A DNA stretch of 64,000 nt from assembly GCA_030653975.1 (NCBI GenBank), contig JAURYH010000029.1, positions 102,608 to 166,607 on the forward strand, read 5' to 3'. How positions within the stretch are numbered: the first letter of the stretch is position 1; each line of letters begins with the position of its first letter. The notes under the pieces were generated by a model. That model had not been told where the DNA came from and did not search any database. It saw nothing but the letters and a program-made list of their open reading frames with translations. Source of the stretch: Hydrogenophaga sp. (GTDB lineage: Bacteria; Pseudomonadota; Gammaproteobacteria; Burkholderiales; Burkholderiaceae_C). A program made the position numbers and the translations under genes. Positions 34,963-43,162 of the stretch are shown in pieces.

Positions 34963-36386
34963 ACGAGGCTGCCATGAACCGTCTGCTGGTCTCCGCCGCG
35001 CACAAGTCTTCGGGCAAGACCACGGTCAGCCTGGGCCTGTGTGCGGCCTTCGCCGCGCGCGGGCTGGCGGTGCAGCCGTTCAAGAAAGGGCCGGACTACA
35101 TCGACCCGATGTGGCTGTCGCGCGCCAGCGGTCGCGCCTGCTACAACCTCGATCCTTACCTCATGACACCGGAGCAGATCGGCGCCCTGTTTGCCCGCCA
35201 GGGCGCCGGCGCCGACCTCAGCATCGTCGAGGGCAACAAGGGTCTGTACGACGGGCTGGCGCTGGACGGCAGCAACAGCAACGCCGCACTGGCACAACTG
35301 CTGGGGCTTCCGGTGTTGCTGGTGATCGATGCGCGCGGCATGACCCGCGGCATCGCGCCGCTGATCCTGGGCTACCAGGCTTTTGACCGCCACATCCGCA
35401 TCGGCGGCGTCATCCTGAACCGGCTGGGCGGCAGCCGGCACGAGGCCAAGCTGCGCGCCGTGATCGAACACTACACCGACGTGCCGGTGCTGGGCGCCAT
35501 CGCCGAAGACCCCGATCTGGCGGTGGCCGAACGCCACCTGGGCCTGATGCCGAGCAACGAACACGCCGACGCCGCGCGGCAGATCGGCCTGATCGGTGAA
35601 CGCATCGCCGCCCAGGTGGATCTCGCGCGCGTGCGGGCGCTGGCCGCCGGAGCGCCCGCGTTGAACCTGTCGCCGGCCACCATTGCGCCCGCAGCCCGTC
35701 CGGCAGCGTGCGTGCGCATCGCCCTGGCGCAGGACCGGGCCTTCGGCTTCTACTACCCGGACGACCTGCAGGCCCTGCGCGATGCGGGCGCCGAGTTGCT
35801 GCCGTTCGACACCCTGCAAGACCCGGCGCTGCCCGATGCCATCGACGGCCTGTTCATCGGCGGCGGATTTCCCGAGCTGTTCATGCACGAGCTGCAGGCC
35901 AACGCTTCGCTGCGCACGCAGATCGCCTCTGCCATCGCAGCCGGCCTGCCGACCTACGCCGAATGCGGCGGCCTGATGTACCTGGCGCGTTCACTGCAAT
36001 GGCGCGGCGAGCGCTGCGAGATGGTGGGCGCGGTGGCGGGCGATGCCACGCTGCACCAGAAACCGGTGGGGCGCGGTTATGTGCACCTGGCCGCCACCGA
36101 CCACATGCCCTGGGCCGGTCTGCAGGGCGAGGCCGTGCGCGGCCACGAATTCCACTATTCCAGCCTGGACGGCTTGCCGGCGGACACGCGCTACGCCTGG
36201 CGGATCACACGCGGCCACGGCATCGATGGGCGGCACGACGGCGTCGTGCAGCACAACCTGCTGGCCACCTACGCCCACCTGCGCAGCGTGGCGGGCACCG
36301 ACTGGGCACGGCATTTTGTCGACTTCGTGCGCGCCCGGCGTTCGCTCTGCGCCCGCGTGGAACAACCAGAGAGGCTCGCCGCATGA
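34959..36386 (+). CDS. dsrN: DsrN, cobyrinate/siroheme amidase
   Basis: A 475-residue CobB/CbiA-like glutamine amidotransferase. Its N-terminal P-loop is HKSSGKTTVSLG (about 15-26), a dethiobiotin-synthetase-like domain follows, and the C-terminal type-1 glutaminase has its nucleophile Cys in YAECGGLMYL. In dsr operons DsrN is believed to amidate siroheme for DsrAB. I chose the ATG at 34959 because it overlaps the dsrP stop as ATGA; another Met five codons on (34974) is possible. Confidence 0.92.
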   Translation: MNEAAMNRLLVSAAHKSSGKTTVSLGLCAAFAARGLAVQPFKKGPDYIDPMWLSRASGRACYNLDPYLMTPEQIGALFARQGAGADLSIVEGNKGLYDGLALDGSNSNAALAQLLGLPVLLVIDARGMTRGIAPLILGYQAFDRHIRIGGVILNRLGGSRHEAKLRAVIEHYTDVPVLGAIAEDPDLAVAERHLGLMPSNEHADAARQIGLIGERIAAQVDLARVRALAAGAPALNLSPATIAPAARPAACVRIALAQDRAFGFYYPDDLQALRDAGAELLPFDTLQDPALPDAIDGLFIGGGFPELFMHELQANASLRTQIASAIAAGLPTYAECGGLMYLARSLQWRGERCEMVGAVAGDATLHQKPVGRGYVHLAATDHMPWAGLQGEAVRGHEFHYSSLDGLPADTRYAWRITRGHGIDGRHDGVVQHNLLATYAHLRSVAGTDWARHFVDFVRARRSLCARVEQPERLAA

Positions 36387-36757
36387 ACGCGATGCTCACG
36401 CCCCCAGCCGATGCCTTCACCCGCATCCTCATGGTCAACGGCCACCCGGTCGAAACCGATTCCGAAGGCTACCTGCGCCATCTCGGCGACTGGTCGGAAG
36501 ACTTTGTGCGCGCACTCGCCGCACAGGAAGAACTCACGTTGACAGAAGAACACTGGCAGCTGGTGCGCTACCTGCGGGAGTACTACGCCGAGCATGGCGT
36601 GCAGGCCCAGGTGCGCGCCATGATCAGACACTTCACGCAGGTCTGGGGCCCCGAACGCGGCAGCAACCACCACCTGCACGATCTCTTCCCCCGCGGCGGT
36701 CCGCAGAAACAGGGCAACCGGCTGGCCGGCCTGTTGCGCACCAAGGGCGAACATTGA
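36383..36757 (+). CDS. Second cysteine-less DsrC-like protein (RspA type)
   Basis: A 124-residue DsrC/TusE-fold protein with an N-terminal extension of about 13 residues. It matches DsrC in TDSEGYLRHLGDWSEDFV, LTEEHWQLVRYLREYYAEHG and LHDLFPRGGPQKQ. It has no cysteine at all: the CysB position is G111 and the C-terminal arm ends in RTKGEH. It sits inside the dsr operon between dsrN and dsrR with a 4-base overlap to dsrN, so it is made with the Dsr proteins. It differs clearly from the one at 22683-23012, so they are not a recent duplication. Confidence 0.88.
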   Translation: MNAMLTPPADAFTRILMVNGHPVETDSEGYLRHLGDWSEDFVRALAAQEELTLTEEHWQLVRYLREYYAEHGVQAQVRAMIRHFTQVWGPERGSNHHLHDLFPRGGPQKQGNRLAGLLRTKGEH

Positions 36758-36769
36758 AAGAAGTCCAGC

Positions 36770-37162
36770 ATGTTCACACTCACAGCGACAGCAGCAGAAC
36801 AGATACGACAGGCGGCCCGCGAGAGCGACGCCGAACAGCTGGCCCTGCGCGTGGCCGCCCGGCGCGAGCCCGACGGCTCCATCGGCTACGGCATGGGCTT
36901 TGACGATGTCGCGGACAACGACACACGCCTGCTGCTGGAGGACGTGGCGGTGGTGATCGCTGCGGCGCACACCGACCTGCTGGAAGACACCGTGCTCGAC
37001 TTCGTCGAGCTGGAGCCGGGCCAGTTCAACTTCATTTTTGTGAGCCAGCAACTGCTGGCCCAGGCCCCCGCCTCCAGCGGCTGCAGCACCGGCGGTGGTG
37101 GTTGTGGCAGCGGCGGCTGCGGCACGGGTGGCGGCTGTGGCACGGGGAGCCGAACCTTATGA
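36770..37162 (+). CDS. dsrR: DsrR-like A-type carrier fold with a Gly-Cys tail
   Basis: A 130-residue protein whose first 100 residues have the IscA/ErpA A-type fold (MFTLTATAAEQIRQAARES..., GMGFDDVADNDTRLLLEDVAVVI). The three cluster cysteines of true A-type carriers are absent from that core, as in DsrR of sulfur oxidisers, where a post-transcriptional role in dsr expression has been proposed. The C terminus is different: residues about 108-127 form a Gly-rich stretch with six cysteines (SSGCSTGGGGCGSG, GGCGTGGGCGTG). It overlaps the methyltransferase gene by 4 bases. Confidence 0.85.
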   Translation: MFTLTATAAEQIRQAARESDAEQLALRVAARREPDGSIGYGMGFDDVADNDTRLLLEDVAVVIAAAHTDLLEDTVLDFVELEPGQFNFIFVSQQLLAQAPASSGCSTGGGGCGSGGCGTGGGCGTGSRTL

Positions 37163-38010
37163 ACATCCGACCTTTTGGCCAGCGGTCACGCGGCTGTGTC
37201 TACCTGGTGGGCGCCGGGCCCGGGGACCCGGAACTGCTGACACTCAAGGCCGTGCGCCTGCTGGAGCAGGCCGACGTCATCGTCTACGACAACCTGGTGT
37301 CCTCGGGCGTGCTGGACTTTGCGGCACCGGGCGCGCAGCGCATCTTTGCCGGCAAGCGGCGCAACGAACACACCATGCGCCAGGAGCAGATCAACGGGCT
37401 GCTGGTCCAGTTGGCGCGCGAGGGCAAGCAGGTGGTGCGCCTCAAGGGCGGCGACCCCTTCGTCTTCGGTCGGGGCGGCGAAGAAATGCAGGAGCTGGCC
37501 GCGCACGGCGTGGACTTCGAGGTGATCCCCGGCGTGACCGCCGCCTGCGGCGTGGCCAGCTACGCCGGCATCCCGCTCACGCACCGCGACCACGCCCAGG
37601 TCGCCATGTTCGTCACCGGCCACCTGAAGGACGGCAGCGCCGACCTGGACTGGGACGCGCTGGTGCGTCCGAACCAGACCGTGGTGATCTACATGGGGCT
37701 GAACGCCCTGCCCGACATCTGCCGCCAGCTGATGGCACACGGTGCCCCGTGCACACGGCCCATTGCCGCCGTGCAACACGGCACCCTGGCCACACAGCAG
37801 GTGCTCACCGGCACACTGGCCGACCTCCCGGCCAAGGTGGCGGTCAGCGGCTTCACCTCGCCCAGCCTGCTGATCGTGGGCGACGTGGTGAAACTGCACG
37901 GCACCCTGCACTGGTTCGATCCGCAGACCGCTGCCGCCAGCAGCCTGTCGCCCGCCCACCACGAGGTGCCACGGCAGTTGCCGGCGCTCCACGCGGCTGC
38001 GACCAACTGA
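37159..38010 (+). CDS. cobA: Uroporphyrinogen-III C-methyltransferase (siroheme pathway)
   Basis: A 283-residue SUMT. It has the family motifs VYLVGAGPGDPELLTLKA near the N terminus and VVRLKGGDPFVFGRGGEE at about 94-111, plus GVTAACG. It makes precorrin-2, the precursor of siroheme, the cofactor of DsrAB. It lacks the oxidase/chelatase half of CysG, so those steps must be encoded elsewhere. It is the last gene of the dsr operon, convergent with the response regulator 13 bases away. Confidence 0.93.
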   Translation: MNIRPFGQRSRGCVYLVGAGPGDPELLTLKAVRLLEQADVIVYDNLVSSGVLDFAAPGAQRIFAGKRRNEHTMRQEQINGLLVQLAREGKQVVRLKGGDPFVFGRGGEEMQELAAHGVDFEVIPGVTAACGVASYAGIPLTHRDHAQVAMFVTGHLKDGSADLDWDALVRPNQTVVIYMGLNALPDICRQLMAHGAPCTRPIAAVQHGTLATQQVLTGTLADLPAKVAVSGFTSPSLLIVGDVVKLHGTLHWFDPQTAAASSLSPAHHEVPRQLPALHAAATN

Positions 38011-38023
38011 AAGGCAAGGTTCT

Positions 38024-38749
38024 TCAGGTCTGTCGGCGCCCCGATGGGTTCTCCGGGTCATCGCCCTTGCCCGAATGTTCGGACGAGGTGCGGTGCTCGA
38101 ACGCAAACACGGCGGCTTCCACGCGCGAGCCCAGGTCGAGCTTGGCCATGATGTGGCGCACGTGCAGCTTGACGGTGTTGTGGCTGATGTCCAGCGCCTG
38201 CGCGATCACCTTGTTGCTCTTGCCGCGCGCCACCTGGTCCAGCACCTGTCGCTCTCGATCAGTCAGCGTGTCCACCAGGTCGCGCTTGACCGAGCCCTTC
38301 TGGCCGCTCTGCCACATCTGGGCCAGCTTGGCGGCCATCGCCGGCGCCACCACCAGCTCGCCGCGTGCGGCACGGCCGATGGATTCGATCACGTCATCGG
38401 GGTCCATGTCCTTGAGCAGGTAGCCCCGCACGCCGGCACGCAGTGCCGCCGACAGGTCGTCTTCGCTGTCGCTCATGGTCAGCACGACCACCGGCACATC
38501 AAAACCCTCCGTGCGCACCGTGCGCAGGACGCTCAGACCATCGACCGGACCCAGGCTCAGGTCGAGGATCATCAGCTCGGGCTGGCACTCGCGCAGCAAG
38601 GGAATCACCTGCGCGCGATCCCCGGTGGCCGCGACCACGACCATGCCGCTGCGGTTTTGCAGCAATTCGGACAGGCCGCTGCGGCACATGGCGTGATCGT
38701 CCACCAGCATCACCCGGGTCTGCATGGCCTGTGTGGCGGGCGTCGTCAT
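38024..38749 (-). CDS. NarL-like response regulator, candidate regulator of the sulfur genes
   Basis: A 241-residue two-domain regulator. The receiver domain has D17-D18 and phospho-acceptor D63 (MILDLSL). The LuxR/NarL helix-turn-helix (about 165-207) reads GKSNKVIAQALDISHNTVKLHVRHIMAKLDLGSRVEAAV and is very close to that of NarL, including the recognition-helix pattern N-T-V-K-x-H-V-[K/R]-H. NarL sites are TACCCAT-like heptamers, and such a dyad occurs before tusA, dsrA, its divergent operon and soeA. The start overlaps the kinase stop by 4 bases. Control of the sulfur regulon is inferred, not shown. Confidence 0.9.
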   Translation of the reverse strand: MTTPATQAMQTRVMLVDDHAMCRSGLSELLQNRSGMVVVAATGDRAQVIPLLRECQPELMILDLSLGPVDGLSVLRTVRTEGFDVPVVVLTMSDSEDDLSAALRAGVRGYLLKDMDPDDVIESIGRAARGELVVAPAMAAKLAQMWQSGQKGSVKRDLVDTLTDRERQVLDQVARGKSNKVIAQALDISHNTVKLHVRHIMAKLDLGSRVEAAVFAFEHRTSSEHSGKGDDPENPSGRRQT

Positions 38750-39942
38750 GGCGTGCGTTCTGCGGTGGTGGCGGGTGGCGTGGGCAGCAGCAGGCGCACG
38801 CGGGTACCGCCACCCGCGTTTTCGCCGACCTCCAGACTCGCCCCCAGGCGCTGGGCCCGGCTCTGCATGATCTCCAGCCCGAAATGCGTGGACGCCGAGA
38901 GCCCCTTGGCCGTGGTCACGATGGTGGAAACGCCCGGCGCGGCCATGCCCAGGCCATCGTCCTCGATCACGAATTCGAGGCCTGCGGGGGTCTTGTGGAT
39001 GGCGACCACCGCATGGCGGGCCATGGAGTGTTTGGCGATGTTGGCCAGCGACTCCTGCACGATGTGAAACACCTGCACCTCCTGGGCGTCGGACAGGTTC
39101 AGGTGTCGAACCGTGTTCCGTATCTCCAGCGAAATGCCGTTGCGACCGAAGAATTCGGCGGCAATGCCCTGGAGCGCGTGCAGCAGCCCCAGCGGGTCCA
39201 TGCGGGTGCGGAAATAGGTCATGACCTCGCGCAGGTTGTCGTGCACCTCCCCCACCGCCTGCTTGACGTCCGAGAAGTACTTGATGGCTTTCGGGTCGTC
39301 GTGGGCCAGCATCGCATCGTTCAGCAGCGGCAGGCGCATCCTCGCGTAGGCCAGCGTCTGCGCAATGGCATCGTGCACTTCGTTCACCATTTCCTGGCGT
39401 TCCTTCATCACGGTCAGCCGCAGACGCTCGCGCTCGATCCGGGCGTTGTGCAGCGAGAGGCCCAGGAGCTGCCCGATCAGACGCAGGATGGTCTGCGTCG
39501 TCGGCGGGATCTGGACCCTGGACTCAAAAAACAGGTTGTAAATCCCCAGCACCTGATCGGCGTGCGACAGCGAGATGGCCAGCACGCCTTTGCATTGCCC
39601 ACCGAAATAGTGCCCCCCGCCTTGCCGGTCACAGGAACGCAGATCGTCCACCCAGCCCAGCACGTCGGCGCCCACCGCGGTGCCGCACATGCCGCATCCG
39701 CGATCCACCAGTTGCTCGGCCTCCTGCACATGCAGCGGCAGGCCCTGCTGCGCCACCAGCCGCATGTGAAGCCCGTCATCGGTCACCACCCGCACGGCGC
39801 CAGCCTGTGCCCCGGCGAGATCAAGGATGGGACCCAGAAAGCGCTGGAGCAACAGCTCCAGATCGTCAGACGCAACACCCGGCACCATCACGCCCGGGAT
39901 GTCGGCGCTGGCTGGTGCAGGGGAGACGGAAAGCGTTGGCAT
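38746..39942 (-). CDS. Soluble NarX-like sensor histidine kinase with a four-Cys GAF domain
   Basis: A 398-residue kinase without membrane helices. An N-terminal GAF-type domain (about 28-165) carries four cysteines, C83, C86, C104 and C117 (RGCGMCG, LRSCDRQ, GGQCKGV), suited to bind an Fe-S cluster or react with sulfur species. A HisKA_3 domain follows with phospho-accepting H190 (NEVHDAIAQTL), and a HATPase domain has GLGMAAPG and the closing GGGTRVRLLLP. It is co-transcribed with the NarL-like regulator. Unlike NarX it lacks the periplasmic nitrate sensor, so the signal is cytoplasmic. Confidence 0.9.
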   Translation of the reverse strand: MPTLSVSPAPASADIPGVMVPGVASDDLELLLQRFLGPILDLAGAQAGAVRVVTDDGLHMRLVAQQGLPLHVQEAEQLVDRGCGMCGTAVGADVLGWVDDLRSCDRQGGGHYFGGQCKGVLAISLSHADQVLGIYNLFFESRVQIPPTTQTILRLIGQLLGLSLHNARIERERLRLTVMKERQEMVNEVHDAIAQTLAYARMRLPLLNDAMLAHDDPKAIKYFSDVKQAVGEVHDNLREVMTYFRTRMDPLGLLHALQGIAAEFFGRNGISLEIRNTVRHLNLSDAQEVQVFHIVQESLANIAKHSMARHAVVAIHKTPAGLEFVIEDDGLGMAAPGVSTIVTTAKGLSASTHFGLEIMQSRAQRLGASLEVGENAGGGTRVRLLLPTPPATTAERTP

Positions 39943-39982
39943 GTTGAGGGTAGACCCAGGTCAGGCAAGGAGTCCGAACCAT

Positions 39983-40006
39983 ATTAGTCCACAAGCATGT
40001 GCTAAT
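39983..40006. promoter_or_regulatory. Imperfect dyad upstream of the sensor kinase gene
   Basis: ATTAG (39983-39987) with CACA (39990-39993) faces TGTG (39998-40001) with CTAAT (40002-40006), a near-palindrome about 40-64 bases upstream of the kinase start. It could be an operator for the two-component operon. It does not resemble the ACCCATATGGGT dyad. Weak evidence. Confidence 0.3.
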
Positions 40007-40092
40007 GCATGCTGAAAACCCCAAGGCGCGCGAGCGCATCTGCTGTTAGTGCCGCGTGGGAAACCGAGGCGACGGCGGCGGCCGGTCACGCT

Positions 40093-40132
40093 ACCCATAT
40101 GGGTGATGCCGGCTTACCCGTGTCGGTAATAG
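40093..40132 (+). promoter_or_regulatory. soeA promoter with the shared NarL-like dyad
   Basis: A perfect 12-base palindrome, ACCCATATGGGT (40093-40104), preceded by T to give the heptamer TACCCAT, and the -10-like TAATAG at 40127-40132, 31 bases centre to centre, followed by ACGGGG. A further TACCCGT lies at 40115-40121. It is the best-conserved of the four shared promoters. Confidence 0.72.
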
Positions 40133-40240
40133 ACGGGGATGCCCCCCCTGTCTTTAATAAGACCCCACTGACAGTCCGGCCTGTGCGAAGCGAGGGTGGA
40201 CGGTCTGCATGGCTCCCTCTTCAGCGAAAACACCCAACGC

Positions 40241-43162
40241 ATGTCTGCCACGCCGCTTCACGACCCCTGCAGCCCGCCACTGGCGGGAGCCACCACCGAG
40301 ACACGCAACACCACCTGTTACATGTGCGCCTGCCGCTGCGGCATCCGGGTGCACCTGCGCAACGGCGAGGTCCGCTACATCGAGGGCAACCCCGAGCACC
40401 CGCTGAACCAGGGCGTGATCTGCGCCAAGGGTTCGTCGGGCATCATGAAGCAGTACTCGCCAGCCCGCCTGAGCAAGCCGCTGCTGCGCAAGCCCGGCAG
40501 CGAACGCGGCGATGGCCAGTTTGAAGAGATCGAGTGGGAAGCGGCGTTCTCGATGCTGGAGCAGCGGCTGCAGACGATCCGCTCCACCGACCCCAAGCAG
40601 TTCGCCCTGTTCACCGGGCGCGACCAGATGCAGGCCCTGACCGGCCTGTTTGCGCGCCAGTTCGGCACCCCCAACTACGCGGCTCACGGCGGCTTCTGCT
40701 CGGTCAACATGGCCGCCGGCATGATCTACACCATCGGTGGCTCGTTCTGGGAGTTCGGCGGCCCGGACCTGGAACGCGCCAAGCTGTTCGTGATGATCGG
40801 CACGGCCGAAGACCACCACTCCAACCCGATGAAGATGGCGCTGTCGAAGTTCAAGCGCAACGGCGGGCGCTTCGTGTCGATCAACCCGGTGCGCACCGGC
40901 TATTCCGCCATCGCCGACGAATGGGTGCCCATCAAGCCGGGCACCGATGGTGCGCTGTTGCTGGCCTTGATCCACGAACTCATCCAGCTCGGCCTGTACG
41001 ACCGCGAGTTCCTGGCCCGCTACACCAACGCGGGCCAGCTGGTGAACCAGGACGCGGCCAGCGACGACTTCGGCATGTTCCTGCGCAAGGCCGATGGCGA
41101 CATCGTGAACCCGCTGCGGCCGGCCAACTTCCACTGGTGGGACCGGCTCACCGACAGCCCGGTCGCCGATCATGCCGAAGGCGCAGACCCGGCGTTGCTC
41201 GGACACTTCAGGATGCCCGACGGCACGGCTGCCGTGCCCGCCTTCCAGCTGCTGCAGGAGCGCGTGAAGGCCTACACACCCGAATGGGCCGCGGGCATCA
41301 CCGGCATCCCGGCAGAAACCATCCGGCGCCTGGCCCACGAAATGGGCATCACCGCGCGCGACCAGAAGATCGAACTGCCGATCGCCTGGACCGACAGCTG
41401 GGGCCAGCGGCACCCTTCGGTCAAGGGCAACCCGGTGGCCTTTCACGCCATGCGCGGGCTGGCGGCGCACTCCAACGGTTTCCAGACCATCCGCTCGCTG
41501 GCGATCCTGATGTCGTTGCTGGGCACCATCGACCGCCCCGGCGGTTTCCGGCACAAGGCGCCGTATCCGCGCGCCGTGCCACCCAATGCCCGCCCGCCCA
41601 AGGGACCACAGGCCGTCAAGCCCGACACCCCGCTCGATGGTGCGCCGCTGGGCTGGCCCGAGAGCCCGGACGACCTGTTCGTCGACGCCGATGGCCAGCC
41701 GGTGCGGATCGACAAAGGCTTCTCCTGGGAGCACCCGCTGTCGGCCCACGGCCTGATGCACAACGTCATCACCAACGCCTGGCGCGGTGACCCGTACCCG
41801 ATCGACACCTTGCTGATCTTCATGGCGAACATGGCGTGGAACTCCACCATGAACACCGCCGAAGTGCGCAAGATGCTGAACGACAAGCACACCGAGGGCG
41901 AGCACAGCGGGGCATACAAGATCCCGTTCCTGGTGGTCTGCGACGCCTTCCAGTCGGAGATGACGGCCTTTGCCGACCTCATCCTGCCCGACACCACCTA
42001 CCTGGAGCGGCACGACTGCATGTCCATGCTGGACCGCCCCATCTCCGAGTTCGACGGACCGGTGGATGCGGTGCGCATCCCGGTGGTGCCACCCAAGGGC
42101 GACTGCAAACCGTTCCAGGAGGTGCTGGTCGAACTGGCCGGCCGCCTCAAGCTGCCCGCCTTCACGCAGGCCGACGGCAGCCGCAAGTTCCGCAACTACC
42201 CGGACTTCATCGTCAACTACGAAACCGCGCCCGGCTCGGGCATCGGCTTCCTCGCGGGCTGGCGCGGCAAGGCGGGGGAGAAGTCGATGCGCGGCGAGCC
42301 CAACCCCAAGCAGTGGGAGATGTACGAGAAGAACAACTGCGTCTTCCACTACCAGATGCCACCCGAACACCAGTACATGCGCAACTGGAACCGGGGCTAC
42401 ATGGAGTGGGCGCAGCAGATGGGCATACGCCGCGACAAGGACCCCATCGTCATCCACATCTACTCCGAATTCCTGCAGGGCTTTCGCCGCGCCGCGCAGG
42501 GCAAACGCGCGGGCAAACAGCCGCCCGAGCACCTGCGCAAGCGCGTCGAGACCTACTTCGATCCGCTGCCGTTTTATTACGTACCGCTGGAAGAGCAGGC
42601 CACCGACACCGTCAGGTACCCGCTCAATGCGATCACCCAGCGCCCGATGGCGATGTACCACTCCTGGGACTCGCAGAACGCCTGGCTGCGCCAGATCCAC
42701 ACGCACAACTACCTGTTCGTGAACCCCAAAACCGCCAGCGCCGAAGGCATCGCCGATGGTGGCTGGATGTGGGTGGAGTCCCCGTGGGGCAAGGTGCGCT
42801 GCATGTGCCGCTACTCGGAGGCGGTGGAGCCCGGCACGGTCTGGACCTGGAACGCCATCGGCAAATCCGCTGGCGCCTGGAACCTCACGCCGGACGCCAA
42901 CGAGTCGCAACGCGGCTTTTTGCTCAACCACCTGATCTCGGAAGAGCTGCCGCCGTCCAGCGCCGGTGCGTCCCTGTCCAACTCGGACCCGATCACCGGC
43001 CAGGCCGCCTGGTACGACGTGCGCGTGCGCATCTACAAGGCGCAGGACGACGAGCCCGAGCAGACCTGGCCGCAGTTCAAGGCCGTGCCCAGAGCGCCCG
43101 GGGTCGAGGTGGCTCCTGCTCGCTGGCAGGCCTGGTTTGCCGGCAAGGGGGGGCGCAAATGA
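40241..43162 (+). CDS. soeA: SoeA, molybdopterin subunit of sulfite:quinone oxidoreductase
   Basis: A 973-residue molybdopterin-guanine-dinucleotide oxidoreductase. The N-terminal [4Fe-4S] site is TTCYMCACRCGIRVHL (C26, C29, C33) with GVICAKG about 30 residues later; the body is that of the PsrA/SoeA group. There is no Tat signal, so the enzyme faces the cytoplasm, as known for SoeABC, which oxidises the sulfite made by DsrAB to sulfate. It is followed by soeB with ATGA overlap. The start is uncertain: ATG 40241 lacks a ribosome-binding site, while an in-frame GTG at 40196 has a purine-rich leader and would add 15 residues. Confidence 0.9.
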   Translation: MSATPLHDPCSPPLAGATTETRNTTCYMCACRCGIRVHLRNGEVRYIEGNPEHPLNQGVICAKGSSGIMKQYSPARLSKPLLRKPGSERGDGQFEEIEWEAAFSMLEQRLQTIRSTDPKQFALFTGRDQMQALTGLFARQFGTPNYAAHGGFCSVNMAAGMIYTIGGSFWEFGGPDLERAKLFVMIGTAEDHHSNPMKMALSKFKRNGGRFVSINPVRTGYSAIADEWVPIKPGTDGALLLALIHELIQLGLYDREFLARYTNAGQLVNQDAASDDFGMFLRKADGDIVNPLRPANFHWWDRLTDSPVADHAEGADPALLGHFRMPDGTAAVPAFQLLQERVKAYTPEWAAGITGIPAETIRRLAHEMGITARDQKIELPIAWTDSWGQRHPSVKGNPVAFHAMRGLAAHSNGFQTIRSLAILMSLLGTIDRPGGFRHKAPYPRAVPPNARPPKGPQAVKPDTPLDGAPLGWPESPDDLFVDADGQPVRIDKGFSWEHPLSAHGLMHNVITNAWRGDPYPIDTLLIFMANMAWNSTMNTAEVRKMLNDKHTEGEHSGAYKIPFLVVCDAFQSEMTAFADLILPDTTYLERHDCMSMLDRPISEFDGPVDAVRIPVVPPKGDCKPFQEVLVELAGRLKLPAFTQADGSRKFRNYPDFIVNYETAPGSGIGFLAGWRGKAGEKSMRGEPNPKQWEMYEKNNCVFHYQMPPEHQYMRNWNRGYMEWAQQMGIRRDKDPIVIHIYSEFLQGFRRAAQGKRAGKQPPEHLRKRVETYFDPLPFYYVPLEEQATDTVRYPLNAITQRPMAMYHSWDSQNAWLRQIHTHNYLFVNPKTASAEGIADGGWMWVESPWGKVRCMCRYSEAVEPGTVWTWNAIGKSAGAWNLTPDANESQRGFLLNHLISEELPPSSAGASLSNSDPITGQAAWYDVRVRIYKAQDDEPEQTWPQFKAVPRAPGVEVAPARWQAWFAGKGGRK

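Noticed and set aside
40154..42931. Open frame of 925 codons on the minus strand
   Set aside because: Shadow of soeA in GC-rich DNA; no domain, odd composition (His/Val/Gly-rich), and soeA on the plus strand is clearly conserved.
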